Below are positions 1 through 7,604 of a stretch of 57,333 bases of DNA, one piece after another. Both the position numbers and the translations under genes were made by a program. The stretch covers positions 1-57,333 of the forward strand of contig JAZQUS010000039.1 in assembly GCA_045631445.1 (NCBI GenBank), given 5' to 3'. Position 1 is the first letter of the stretch; every line of letters starts with the position of its first letter. Source of the DNA: RGIG4608 sp045631445 (GTDB lineage: Bacteria; Bacillota; Clostridia; Oscillospirales; CAG-272). The notes beneath the pieces were generated by a model. It was not told the DNA's origin, searched no databases, and saw only the letters and a program-made list of their open reading frames with translations.

Positions 1-526
1 GCTCACCGATGAGGCAGGGGTTGTTTTTTTGTCTTCTTGACAGAATTTGAATAACTCTTGCAAGTTCCTTTTCTCTACCAACTATAGAATCAAGCTTGCC
101 CGAAATTGCCTCTGCATTGAGATTTTTGCAATAAGAGTCAAGAAATTTTCTGCTCTTTTCTTTTTTCTTTTCATCATTATTTGACTTGCCCTTTTCAACG
201 TTAGGAGCATTGGCGGGAGTACCTCCAAAAAGCTTTTGAAGGTCAATCGCAGGAGTGGTTGCCTCGTCATCATTTGAGTCCCCCTCCATCATTGCAGGAA
301 GATTTCCACCCTCCTCCATCATCTTAGCCATATCATCCTCCATGCCTGCAAGCTCTTCGGATGAAATGCCAAGCTTATTCATCATATCACCAAGCATGTT
401 ATCAAGAGGAAGACCGAGTTCCTTAGCACAGGTAATGCAAACACCCTCGTTCTTCTTCTCACCATTTTCAAGCTTAGTGATGAAGACAACTGCCATTCTT
501 TTATGGCATCTTGAACACATTAACAT
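1..526 (-). CDS. Clp protease ATP-binding subunit, N-terminal part (cut by window edge)
   Basis: Only the first 175 codons are in the window; the gene runs off position 1. The start ATG at 526 follows a GAGGAGGTAT ribosome site at 531-540. Residues 1-40 carry two CxxC pairs (C4/C7 and C30/C33), an McsA-like zinc finger seen on clostridial ClpC-like ATPases. An acidic, Met-rich linker follows, then the start of the first AAA+ domain with IVGREKELARVIQILSRR and NNPCLIGE just before the Walker A motif. Family members unfold proteins for ClpP or act as disaggregases in the cytoplasm. It is the last visible gene of the ruvC-ecf-truA operon. The family call is solid, but ClpC versus another Clp subtype cannot be settled from this fragment. 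Confidence 0.85.
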   Translation of the reverse strand, partial: MLMCSRCHKRMAVVFITKLENGEKKNEGVCITCAKELGLPLDNMLGDMMNKLGISSEELAGMEDDMAKMMEEGGNLPAMMEGDSNDDEATTPAIDLQKLFGGTPANAPNVEKGKSNNDEKKKEKSRKFLDSYCKNLNAEAISGKLDSIVGREKELARVIQILSRRQKNNPCLIGE

Positions 527-544
527 ATAAATACCTCCTCGGTA

Positions 545-1213
545 TTAGAAAGTAAACAAACCGATTTTATAAATAATTCTTGCAACAACGGTACTTTCAA
601 TAAAAGCATTTCCAAAAATCAATGCAACAATACAAACCACAAGACTTGTTACAAGATATGCATTTGCAACACCCCAAAGAACGCCTGCTGCGTGATTGAG
701 CCAACCAAGAACAGGAAGCTCCCAGATATTCTCAATAATAAGAATTGCTACAGTACAGATAATAAACGCAACTACAAATGCCAAAACATATCCAATTACG
801 TTAGAAACAACACCAATTGCAATATTCTCAATTTTTGTTCCAATTTCATTAGCAATTTCAACCTTATTTCCCGAAAGTGTGTTATAGTATTCTTCTATTT
901 CATCCATAGGAACTATTTTTTTAGCAATAGCAGGAACATCACTTGTAAGAGCTTCAAATGTAAACTCGCCATCGATTTCTTCAACCTTTTCAACGAGCAC
1001 ACTGCTCACCTTACCTTCAAACCAGCCCTCTACGAACCAATTCTGACACAAAGATGCAACCAATGAACCAATAAGTATAGTTACAAGAATTACAAAAAAG
1101 ATTTTTGTGCTTTTAAAGAATGATTTAACAAATCCTCTTCTAATCCCAAGAAACACCAAAAGAGCAGCAAGTGCCACAACAACAACGTCAACGATAATTT
1201 TTAAAAGTTCCAT
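545..1213 (-). CDS. CvpA-family integral membrane protein
   Basis: This 222-residue protein has about four membrane segments. The first ends in GIRRGFVKSF, the typical CvpA-family turn, and a Gly/Ala-rich helical pair lies near the C-terminus. A soluble loop of about 75 residues separates the helices, longer than in short CvpA proteins. I chose the ATG at 1213 because GGAGG lies 5 nt upstream. The longer reading frame from 1237 would overlap the preceding gene and contain that ribosome site. CvpA proteins are linked to envelope integrity and, in E. coli, to colicin V production; the biochemical role is unknown. It lies 13 nt downstream of the DUF5711 gene and 18 nt upstream of the Clp gene, in one operon. 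Confidence 0.75.
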   Translation of the reverse strand: MELLKIIVDVVVVALAALLVFLGIRRGFVKSFFKSTKIFFVILVTILIGSLVASLCQNWFVEGWFEGKVSSVLVEKVEEIDGEFTFEALTSDVPAIAKKIVPMDEIEEYYNTLSGNKVEIANEIGTKIENIAIGVVSNVIGYVLAFVVAFIICTVAILIIENIWELPVLGWLNHAAGVLWGVANAYLVTSLVVCIVALIFGNAFIESTVVARIIYKIGLFTF

Positions 1214-1226
1214 AATGTCCTCCAAG

Positions 1227-2444
1227 TTAATTTTCAAAATTCAAATATTTTGCATAAGAATCGTCACAAACAATCAATGTATTTTTATCACTGACCATCA
1301 TCTTAAAATCAGTTGCAACGACATCAATTTTTTTCGACGTATTTAACGTCATATTTTTTTGTTCAAATCCGCCAAGGGTTTGAACGAACAAATAGTTATC
1401 GCAAAGAGCAACATCCAAAATCCTGTCATCAAACAGATAACTTTTATCAATTTTTCCTCGCTTATTAAGTACTACCACCTCGGTTTTTCCACTATCCTTT
1501 GAAAAATGGGATAGTGCAATACTATCTTCTCCAAAATAGTAACGGTATATTTCATCATCTGTGGAATATTCATTCAAAAGTCCAAGATTTGAACTAAACG
1601 CTTTAACCTCGTTTGCACCAACCACAATAATATTGCCAGCATCAAGAATTTTCACAGCATAAGGAATTTCGAAAAAACCTGCATCCACACTATTGTAATC
1701 TTCTTTTCCAATGCGGTATAAACGAAGCTCGGTGCGAAAATCGTCCCCATTCGCAAAAGCAAGTAAAATTGCCATTTCGGTTCCCTTTTCGTTTAAGGAA
1801 GCGGAAATAACTCGTCCTTGCGAAAAGCTATAATCGTATCTTGTGCCATTAGTCTTATAAACGCTCACAACTGACTCATATCTTTCCGCACGGGTAATCA
1901 AAGCAAACGTACCATTTTTAGAAATGCTTGCGCCAAAAATAGCATAATCGAGTGTTTCACCTTTTACCCTTGTAAACGAATTATACAAATCAAACTGCCT
2001 TCCACCAACATCATACAAAAGAACATATTTGTCACTTGATGCAAGAGCGGGATTCCCATAACTATGATTGGAGGTGAAAATTTCTCTTCCTCCTGCGGCA
2101 AATACGGAAAATCTCTCCCTGCTTGCCAAGGCAAGTCCCTCACGATATGTAATAAAGCTCTGCGAATTACCTACGTTATAGGTTATTGTATCGTGAATCG
2201 AATTAACGTAATTATTGGCAAGCTTTATATCCTTGGTGAGATAAAATAACTTTTCATACGAAAGACTTCCCGACAAAATAAAGGCAATAATCACTAAAAT
2301 CAAAAGAACGCAAAGAATTCTTTTGAAATAAGCATATCTATAGCTTGCCTTGGCAAGGTAAATATCCGTTTTTCCGTCGTAATCCTTCTTAACGGAATTG
2401 GGATTATACTTAAATTTATCTATTAAATTGTCAAAAAAATGCAT
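1227..2444 (-). CDS. DUF5711-like membrane-anchored beta-propeller protein
   Basis: This 405-residue protein has a cytoplasmic N-terminus of about 40 residues, one membrane segment (ILCVLLILVIIAFILSG) and a long outer domain. That domain is made of repeated short beta-strand units, such as SSDKYVLLYDVGGRQFDLYN, which suggest a propeller fold. The layout matches the DUF5711 family of clostridia, whose function is not known. The start ATG at 2444 follows AAGGAG; the frame continues upstream to 2462 but the ribosome site lies inside that extension. It sits 19 nt after truA. No catalytic motif is evident. Confidence 0.6.
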   Translation of the reverse strand: MHFFDNLIDKFKYNPNSVKKDYDGKTDIYLAKASYRYAYFKRILCVLLILVIIAFILSGSLSYEKLFYLTKDIKLANNYVNSIHDTITYNVGNSQSFITYREGLALASRERFSVFAAGGREIFTSNHSYGNPALASSDKYVLLYDVGGRQFDLYNSFTRVKGETLDYAIFGASISKNGTFALITRAERYESVVSVYKTNGTRYDYSFSQGRVISASLNEKGTEMAILLAFANGDDFRTELRLYRIGKEDYNSVDAGFFEIPYAVKILDAGNIIVVGANEVKAFSSNLGLLNEYSTDDEIYRYYFGEDSIALSHFSKDSGKTEVVVLNKRGKIDKSYLFDDRILDVALCDNYLFVQTLGGFEQKNMTLNTSKKIDVVATDFKMMVSDKNTLIVCDDSYAKYLNFEN

Positions 2445-2463
2445 TTTCCCAACTCCTTTCAAA

Positions 2464-3222
2464 TTAGTATTCTACTTTGTTAAGATACAATCCGCAAGCG
2501 GGCGCAGTTGAGCCCGCGTTTTTTCTATTTTTGCTCTCGGTGATTTTGGCAATATCCGAAGGTTCAATTTTTCCTTGTGCAACAAGAAGCAGAGTCCCCG
2601 TCATTATACGCACCATATTATATAAAAATCCGTCAGCAGCTACCTTGAAAATAATAAAATCTCCTTCACGATAAACTTTGGCATATTTAACTTCGCGATT
2701 TGTATCAACTATTTTCGACCCTTGAGCCATATAGGAGCAGAAATCGTGCTTTCCACAAAGGTGCTGCGCCGCCTCGTTCATTTTTTCAACAAGCTCATTT
2801 GAATAGGTCTGCGGAATATGGTATGCTCTATCCGCAGAAAACGGATTTTTAATGGGGTTATTCCAAATTTTATAGATATATTCCTTGTGTTTTACATCAT
2901 ATCTTGGGTGAAATTCGCTATCAACAATTCTACCCTCGAGCACGGAAATATCCTCAGGTAAAACGGAATTGAACGCGAGGGGGATTTTGTCCATAGGAAT
3001 AGTGCATTCCAAACTATTTTCACCTTTTTTTGAAACGCAAACAAAAAACTCATTTGCATGCACTCCGCTATCCGTTCTACTGCAACCAACCACGTCACAT
3101 TCAAAGCCCAATATACGCTTTGCTGCATCATTTAATTCCCTTTGAACTGTTGGCTTATCGGGCTGAACCTGATATCCGCAATAGTTTGTTCCAAGAAAGC
3201 TTATTTTAAGCAATAATTTCAT
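2464..3222 (-). CDS. truA: tRNA pseudouridine(38-40) synthase TruA
   Basis: TruA isomerises U38, U39 and U40 in the anticodon stem of many tRNAs. The protein is 252 residues, normal for the family. The motif SRTDSGVHA contains the catalytic aspartate D51, and GTNYCGYQ near the N-terminus and FLYNMVRIMTGTL in the C-terminal half are typical. It follows ecfT by 12 nt; the ecfT-truA order is common in Firmicutes, where the genes sit near ribosomal protein operons, although no ribosomal protein genes are seen here. Confidence 0.96.
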   Translation of the reverse strand: MKLLLKISFLGTNYCGYQVQPDKPTVQRELNDAAKRILGFECDVVGCSRTDSGVHANEFFVCVSKKGENSLECTIPMDKIPLAFNSVLPEDISVLEGRIVDSEFHPRYDVKHKEYIYKIWNNPIKNPFSADRAYHIPQTYSNELVEKMNEAAQHLCGKHDFCSYMAQGSKIVDTNREVKYAKVYREGDFIIFKVAADGFLYNMVRIMTGTLLLVAQGKIEPSDIAKITESKNRKNAGSTAPACGLYLNKVEY

Positions 3223-3234
3223 TTTATCACCTCG

Positions 3235-4056
3235 TTAAAAAGGTAAAAACTGACTTGCAAGCATATTAATACAAACAATCGCAGCACCAAATCCAATTAT
3301 CAATAAGAGTGCAAAAATGTCACTTGCTTGACATTTCAATATTTTCATTCTCGTTCTACCCTCTCCACCGCGATAGCAACGGCACTCCATCGCAGTTGCT
3401 AGGTCGAGCGCGTGTCTTATTGACGATGAGAAAAGGGGGATAAGAATCGGTATAAGCGCCTTCGCTCTTTGGATAAGTGAACCGTTTGTAAAATCCGCTC
3501 CCCTTGCCTTTTGAGCATTCATGATTTTTTCTGCTTCTTCCATAAGAGTGGGAATAAAGCGCAAAGCAATGGTCATAATCATTGCAAAATCGTGAACGGG
3601 CAAGCCAATTTTCTTAAGAGGTGAAAGCAATCTTTCAATACCGTCAGTAAGAGCTATCGGGGTTGTGGTATATGTCAAAAGAATGCTACTTCCTATGATA
3701 AGCACGAAAATTCTCACCATAAGAAATATCGCGTTTATTACACCCTTATCATAAATTTGAACAAAACCAAGATCAAACAGAATATTGCCCTCAGTAGTCC
3801 AAAAAATATTGATAATTGCAGTAAAGGCGATAATAAATAAAATCGGCTTAACTGACTTAATAACAATTTTAAAGGGGATATTGGAAAGAGCTAATATTGT
3901 GATAGCGGAAAGTAGCAACAGTGCCATTGAAAGCACGTTTGAACACAAAAATACTATCACGATATAAAGCATTGCAATAACGATTTTCACTCTCGGATCG
4001 AGATTGTGAATAGGAGATTTAACAGCATAGTACTGTCCAAGTGAAATACTTTTCAT
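3235..4056 (-). CDS. ecfT: ECF transporter transmembrane subunit EcfT
   Basis: EcfT is the integral membrane scaffold that couples the two EcfA ATPases to exchangeable vitamin or metal binding S components. The 273-residue sequence has five to six hydrophobic segments. It has the two Ala-Arg-Gly-type coupling motifs: ARG at residues 184-186, and a variant MECRCYRG at 223-230. The start overlaps the ecfA2 stop by 4 nt (ATGA), which implies translational coupling. No S component is encoded in the window, consistent with a group II (shared-core) ECF system. Confidence 0.95.
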   Translation of the reverse strand: MKSISLGQYYAVKSPIHNLDPRVKIVIAMLYIVIVFLCSNVLSMALLLLSAITILALSNIPFKIVIKSVKPILFIIAFTAIINIFWTTEGNILFDLGFVQIYDKGVINAIFLMVRIFVLIIGSSILLTYTTTPIALTDGIERLLSPLKKIGLPVHDFAMIMTIALRFIPTLMEEAEKIMNAQKARGADFTNGSLIQRAKALIPILIPLFSSSIRHALDLATAMECRCYRGGEGRTRMKILKCQASDIFALLLIIGFGAAIVCINMLASQFLPF

Positions 4057-4910
4057 TTCGCACCTCCCAAAAGTCTTGCTATTTCTTTAACGGCTTCTTC
4101 TTCGGTATAAATACCGTTATTAACCTTAATTCCACGAGCATTAAGCTCATGCATAAGCAATGTTATTTGAGGAACGGCAAGTCCTATTTTTTCAAGCATT
4201 TGGGACTGAGTAAACACCTCATCACGCGTGCCGTTAAGCACAACCTCACCGTGTGAAAGCACGATAATATCGTCGCAAAGACGAGCCATATCCTCCATAC
4301 TGTGACTTACAATGATAACCGTAGCACCGGTCTTTTCACGATATTTGAAAATCCCGTCCAAAATCACGTCACGTCCTTGAGGGTCAAGTCCCGCTGCAGG
4401 CTCATCAAGAACGAGCACCTCGGGGCGCATCGCAATAACACCCGCAATAGCAACTCTTCTCTTTTGACCGCCAGAAAGATCAAAGGGATTCTTTTGAAGC
4501 ACATCGGGAGAGAGTCCAACAAAATCGATAGCTTCATTTATTCTTTCGGCAATTTCAAGTTCGTTAAGTCCCATATTTTTAGGACCATAAGCAATATCCT
4601 TTTCAACAGTTTCTTCAAACAACTGATATTCAGGATACTGCATAACAAGTCCAACTCTAAAACGAACCTTGCCAATTTCCTTCGGCTTTTCCCAAATATC
4701 AACACCGTCAAGAAGCACCTTACCCTCGCTTGGGGTAGCAAGTCCGTTAAGAAGCTGAAGCATCGTGCTTTTTCCACTTCCCGTGTGTCCTATAAGACCT
4801 GTAATTGAACCTTCTTTTATTTCGATATTAACATTTTTTAATGCTTCTTTACAATATGCCGTTCCCTTGCCGTAGAAGAACGACACATCCTGAAGTTTAA
4901 TTTTTGCCAT
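4053..4910 (-). CDS. ecfA2: ECF transporter ATP-binding subunit EcfA2
   Basis: This 285-residue ABC ATPase has Walker A GHTGSGKST (about 42-50), signature LSGGQKRRVA, Walker B VLVLDEPAAGLDP and the H-loop VSHSM. Its position between ecfA1 and ecfT and the EcfA-type Q-loop region VMQYPEYQLFEETVEKD identify it as the second ATPase of the ECF energy-coupling module. It overlaps ecfA1 by 14 nt and ecfT by 4 nt, so the three subunits are translationally coupled. Confidence 0.95.
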   Translation of the reverse strand: MAKIKLQDVSFFYGKGTAYCKEALKNVNIEIKEGSITGLIGHTGSGKSTMLQLLNGLATPSEGKVLLDGVDIWEKPKEIGKVRFRVGLVMQYPEYQLFEETVEKDIAYGPKNMGLNELEIAERINEAIDFVGLSPDVLQKNPFDLSGGQKRRVAIAGVIAMRPEVLVLDEPAAGLDPQGRDVILDGIFKYREKTGATVIIVSHSMEDMARLCDDIIVLSHGEVVLNGTRDEVFTQSQMLEKIGLAVPQITLLMHELNARGIKVNNGIYTEEEAVKEIARLLGGAK

Positions 4911-5775
4911 TTTTCTTTTTAAGTGCTGCCTCTATCGCCTCTGCACACGCAGTAGGTGTATGGCATTCTCCTTCAATTATTATTCCTTGTTTTTTAAGTG
5001 AATGAACAAGCCCCACACATTGTGGAACGTCAAGTCCACATTCACGAAGCTTTTCGGATTTCTCAAAAATCTCGGCAGGGCTTCCGTCCATAAGAATTTT
5101 GCCATCGTCAAGAACAACGATTCTATTAGCTCTTGCCGCCTCGTCCATATAATGAGTAATCATAATTATGGTAATACCGTGCTCACAATTGAGTTTTTCA
5201 ATGGTATTCATAATATCGCGTCTACCAAGTGGATCAAGCATAGCGGTTGACTCGTCAAAAATCATACAGTCGGGCTTCATTGCAAGAATACCCGCTATCG
5301 CAATTCTCTGCTTTTGACCGCCCGAAAGTCGCGCGGGCTCACCCTTTGCATATTCACTCATACCTACTACAGAAAGTGCCTCATCAACTCTGCGACGGAT
5401 TTCTGCAGGCGCAATTCCAAGATTTTCAGGACCAAACGCAACATCGTCCTCAACTATAGTTGCAACGAGCTGGTTATCAGGATTTTGGAATACCATTCCT
5501 ACCTTCTTTCGAAGCTCGAAAACATCATCCTCCGTCATTTCAGGATTAGTAATGTCCTTGCCCTCAATGTATATTTTGCCCGAATCCGGCTCAAGTATCA
5601 TATTGAGAAGCTTTGCAAGAGTTGACTTTCCGCTTCCGTTGTGACCGAGCACCGCAAGATATTCACCCTTTTTAATATCAAGGGAAATATTCTTCAAAAC
5701 ACTCGTTCTAGCTCCGTCATCCTCTTCGTAGCTAACACATAAATTCTCTATTTTAATATAAGAATCAGAATTCAC
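4897..5775 (-). CDS. ecfA1: ECF transporter ATP-binding subunit EcfA1
   Basis: This 292-residue ABC ATPase has Walker A GHNGSGKST, Q-loop FQNPDNQLVATIVEDDVAFG, signature LSGGQKQRIA and Walker B CMIFDESTAMLDP. These are the classic features of the first ECF ATPase, including the PDNQ element. The start codon is GTG at 5775, preceded by GGAAAG; no ATG with a ribosome site fits better. It follows the methyltransferase gene by 30 nt. Confidence 0.95.
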   Translation of the reverse strand: MNSDSYIKIENLCVSYEEDDGARTSVLKNISLDIKKGEYLAVLGHNGSGKSTLAKLLNMILEPDSGKIYIEGKDITNPEMTEDDVFELRKKVGMVFQNPDNQLVATIVEDDVAFGPENLGIAPAEIRRRVDEALSVVGMSEYAKGEPARLSGGQKQRIAIAGILAMKPDCMIFDESTAMLDPLGRRDIMNTIEKLNCEHGITIIMITHYMDEAARANRIVVLDDGKILMDGSPAEIFEKSEKLRECGLDVPQCVGLVHSLKKQGIIIEGECHTPTACAEAIEAALKKKNGKN

Positions 5776-5805
5776 CTTGTGACTTTCCTTTCTTTTTTGT
5801 TTAAA

Positions 5806-6672
5806 TTATTTTTCCTCCTGCCAACGCGCACTTGCTCCGCATGGCATAAATCCTCCGCTATATTTAACGGGGAGCGCAATCTCGCTTGCTTCACATTTGC
5901 CACCGTGAACCTTAGAAATGCGAAGATCAACAATATAACTCATAGTAAGGGGAGATAATCCTGTTGTATATGAGTTGATCAAGAAGAACAAGGGCTTGTC
6001 TGAAAGCACCTTTGATGTAAGCGCAACCAAATCGTCAATGCTATCCTCAATCTTCCAAATTTCACCCGAAGGCCCTCTACCGTAAGAGGGTGGGTCCATA
6101 ATAATTGCATCATATTTGTTACCGCGTCGAATTTCGCGCTCAACAAACTTTTTGCAGTCGTCAACAATATAACGAATGGGAGCATTTTCAAGTCCGGAAA
6201 GCTTTGCATTTTCCTTTGCCTGAGCAACCATTCCCTTTGCAGCATCTACGTGACAAACTGATGCCCCCGCCTTTGCCGCCGCAACTGTTGCACCACCCGT
6301 ATATGCAAACAAATTAAGTACCTTAATAGGTCTGCCCGCGTTCTTAATAAGGTCAGAAAACCAATCCCAGTTAGCCGCCTGCTCGGGGAAAAGTCCCGTG
6401 TGCTTAAATCCCATTGGGCGAAGCACAAAGCCAAGCTCACCATAAGTAATATTCCATTCTTCAGGGAGATTTTTCTTAACCCATTTACCGCCACCCGTGT
6501 TTGCGCGACGATAAATACCATCCGCCTTTTTCCATTCGGGCGCGTTTCTTTCACTGTGCCAAATTATCTGCGGGTCGGGTCTTATAAGTATATATTTTCC
6601 CCATCTTTCAAGACGTTCACCGTCAGATGCGTCAAGAAGCTGATAGTCTTTCCAATTATTTGCACTCCACAT
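5806..6672 (-). CDS. Class I SAM-dependent methyltransferase (RlmI/RlmK-like catalytic domain)
   Basis: This 288-residue protein has the SAM-binding motif VLNLFAYTGGATVAAAKAGA, the acidic loop HVDAAKGMV and the catalytic-type motif IIMDPPSYGRGP. This pattern is shared with the Methyltrans_SAM family and with the C-terminal domain of 23S rRNA methyltransferases such as RlmI and RlmK. There is no N-terminal PUA or THUMP domain, so the target base is uncertain, although rRNA is the likely substrate. I start it at the ATG at 6672, one base after the ruvC stop, with GGAAAGG upstream. The frame stays open to 6924, but that part would overlap ruvC and resembles nothing. Confidence 0.85.
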   Translation of the reverse strand: MWSANNWKDYQLLDASDGERLERWGKYILIRPDPQIIWHSERNAPEWKKADGIYRRANTGGGKWVKKNLPEEWNITYGELGFVLRPMGFKHTGLFPEQAANWDWFSDLIKNAGRPIKVLNLFAYTGGATVAAAKAGASVCHVDAAKGMVAQAKENAKLSGLENAPIRYIVDDCKKFVEREIRRGNKYDAIIMDPPSYGRGPSGEIWKIEDSIDDLVALTSKVLSDKPLFFLINSYTTGLSPLTMSYIVDLRISKVHGGKCEASEIALPVKYSGGFMPCGASARWQEEK

Positions 6673-6673
6673 A

Positions 6674-7195
6674 TCAATAAACCTTTCCGTAAGTTTGTTT
6701 TTTGTTGTAATATTTTGAAATCTTTGAGCTACCCGCGTGCGCGTGGCAAATTGCAATAGCAAGAGCATCCGCCGCGTCGTCGGGAGTAATCTTTTGCTTG
6801 ATGTTAAGAAACATCTGCACCATCGTAATAACCTGATTTTTCTCCGCCCTGCCGTATCCAACAACGCTTTGTTTAACCTGAAGCGGTGTATATTCAAAAA
6901 TTTCAACGCCAAGAAGCTCTGCACAAAGAAGAATTACTCCTCTTGCCTCTGCAACGGCAATACCGGTTTTTTGGTTGGTATTCCAAAATAGCTCTTCAAC
7001 CGCCATCGCATCGGGATGATATTTTTCAATAATATCCTTCAATTCACTGTAAATTGTAGCAAGTCGTTTTTCAGTATCCGTATGTGCAGGAGTACGAATC
7101 ACGCCGTAATCAAGAGTGCGAAACTTTGAACCGCTATATTCAATTACGCCAAAGCCCACAATAGCAACACCGGGGTCAATTCCTAGAATTATCAT
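6674..7195 (-). CDS. ruvC: Crossover junction endodeoxyribonuclease RuvC
   Basis: RuvC resolves Holliday junctions with RuvAB. The protein has 173 residues. The acidic active site is visible: D7 in GIDPG, E67 in AVEELFW, and D140/D143 in TPDDAADALA. The start ATG at 7195 follows GGGAGGAG; the frame open to 7222 adds residues without family similarity. It is the first gene of a leftward operon running to the window edge. Its divergent neighbour unit (DUF951, YfhO) ends in ruvA and ruvB, so the ruv set is split. Confidence 0.96.
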   Translation of the reverse strand: MIILGIDPGVAIVGFGVIEYSGSKFRTLDYGVIRTPAHTDTEKRLATIYSELKDIIEKYHPDAMAVEELFWNTNQKTGIAVAEARGVILLCAELLGVEIFEYTPLQVKQSVVGYGRAEKNQVITMVQMFLNIKQKITPDDAADALAIAICHAHAGSSKISKYYNKKQTYGKVY

Positions 7196-7228
7196 ATTCT
7201 CCTCCCAAACACACTTTATCAATTTATC

Positions 7229-7257
7229 ATTATATCATAAAAATCCTGAAAAGTCAA
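7229..7257 (-). promoter_or_regulatory. Promoter of the ruvC-ecf-truA operon
   Basis: On the minus strand the region reads TTGACT (7252-7257), a 17-nt spacer with an extended TGA, then TATAAT (7229-7234), about 33 nt upstream of the ruvC start. This is a near-consensus sigma-A promoter. Confidence 0.75.
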
Positions 7258-7312
7258 ATATTTTTGTATGTAATATATTATAATATTATATAAAAAATAT
7301 TCAAAATAACCA

Positions 7313-7341
7313 TTTACTTATAGCAAAATTTATGATATAAT
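7313..7341 (+). promoter_or_regulatory. Promoter of the DUF951-yfhO-ruvAB unit
   Basis: TTTACT (7313-7318), a 17-nt spacer, then TATAAT (7336-7341) preceded by TG in the extended minus-10 position. It lies 45 nt upstream of the DUF951 start and faces away from the ruvC promoter. Confidence 0.65.
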
Positions 7342-7385
7342 AACTTTATATATCGTTTTTTCATTTTTGTGAAGCGGAGGTAAAT

Positions 7386-7592
7386 ATGAAAATCATAAAA
7401 TTATTCGTTGGTGACGTGGTCGAAATGAAAAAGAACCATCCCTGCGGATCTAATCAATTCAAAATTTTACGAGTCGGAAGTGACGTTCGTGTTATATGCC
7501 TAAACTGTTCACGCGATATGACTCTTGATAGAATAAAATTCGAAAAATCAATAAAAAAATTCATCGTTTCACACAATCCCGAAAACGTTTGA
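7386..7592 (+). CDS. DUF951 family small protein
   Basis: This 68-residue protein matches the DUF951 (YyzM-like) family: a basic N-terminus, HPCGS at about 18-22, a beta-rich core RVGSDVRVICLNC with a CxxC-like pair (C38, C41), and a final helix. Family members are widespread in Firmicutes; the pattern suggests a small zinc-ribbon or nucleic-acid binding fold, but no function has been established that I know of. A GGAGG ribosome site precedes the ATG. It is 12 nt upstream of the YfhO gene. Confidence 0.85.
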   Translation: MKIIKLFVGDVVEMKKNHPCGSNQFKILRVGSDVRVICLNCSRDMTLDRIKFEKSIKKFIVSHNPENV

Positions 7593-7604
7593 TAGGAGCA
7601 ATAT

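Noticed and set aside
692..1066. Open frame on the plus strand opposite the CvpA gene
   Set aside because: No ribosome site, composition of an antisense shadow, and the minus-strand frame has clear membrane helices and operon context.
6673..6924. N-terminal extension of the methyltransferase into ruvC
   Set aside because: The extra residues are antisense-like low-quality sequence, overlap ruvC fully in another frame, and a ribosome site precedes the ATG at 6672.
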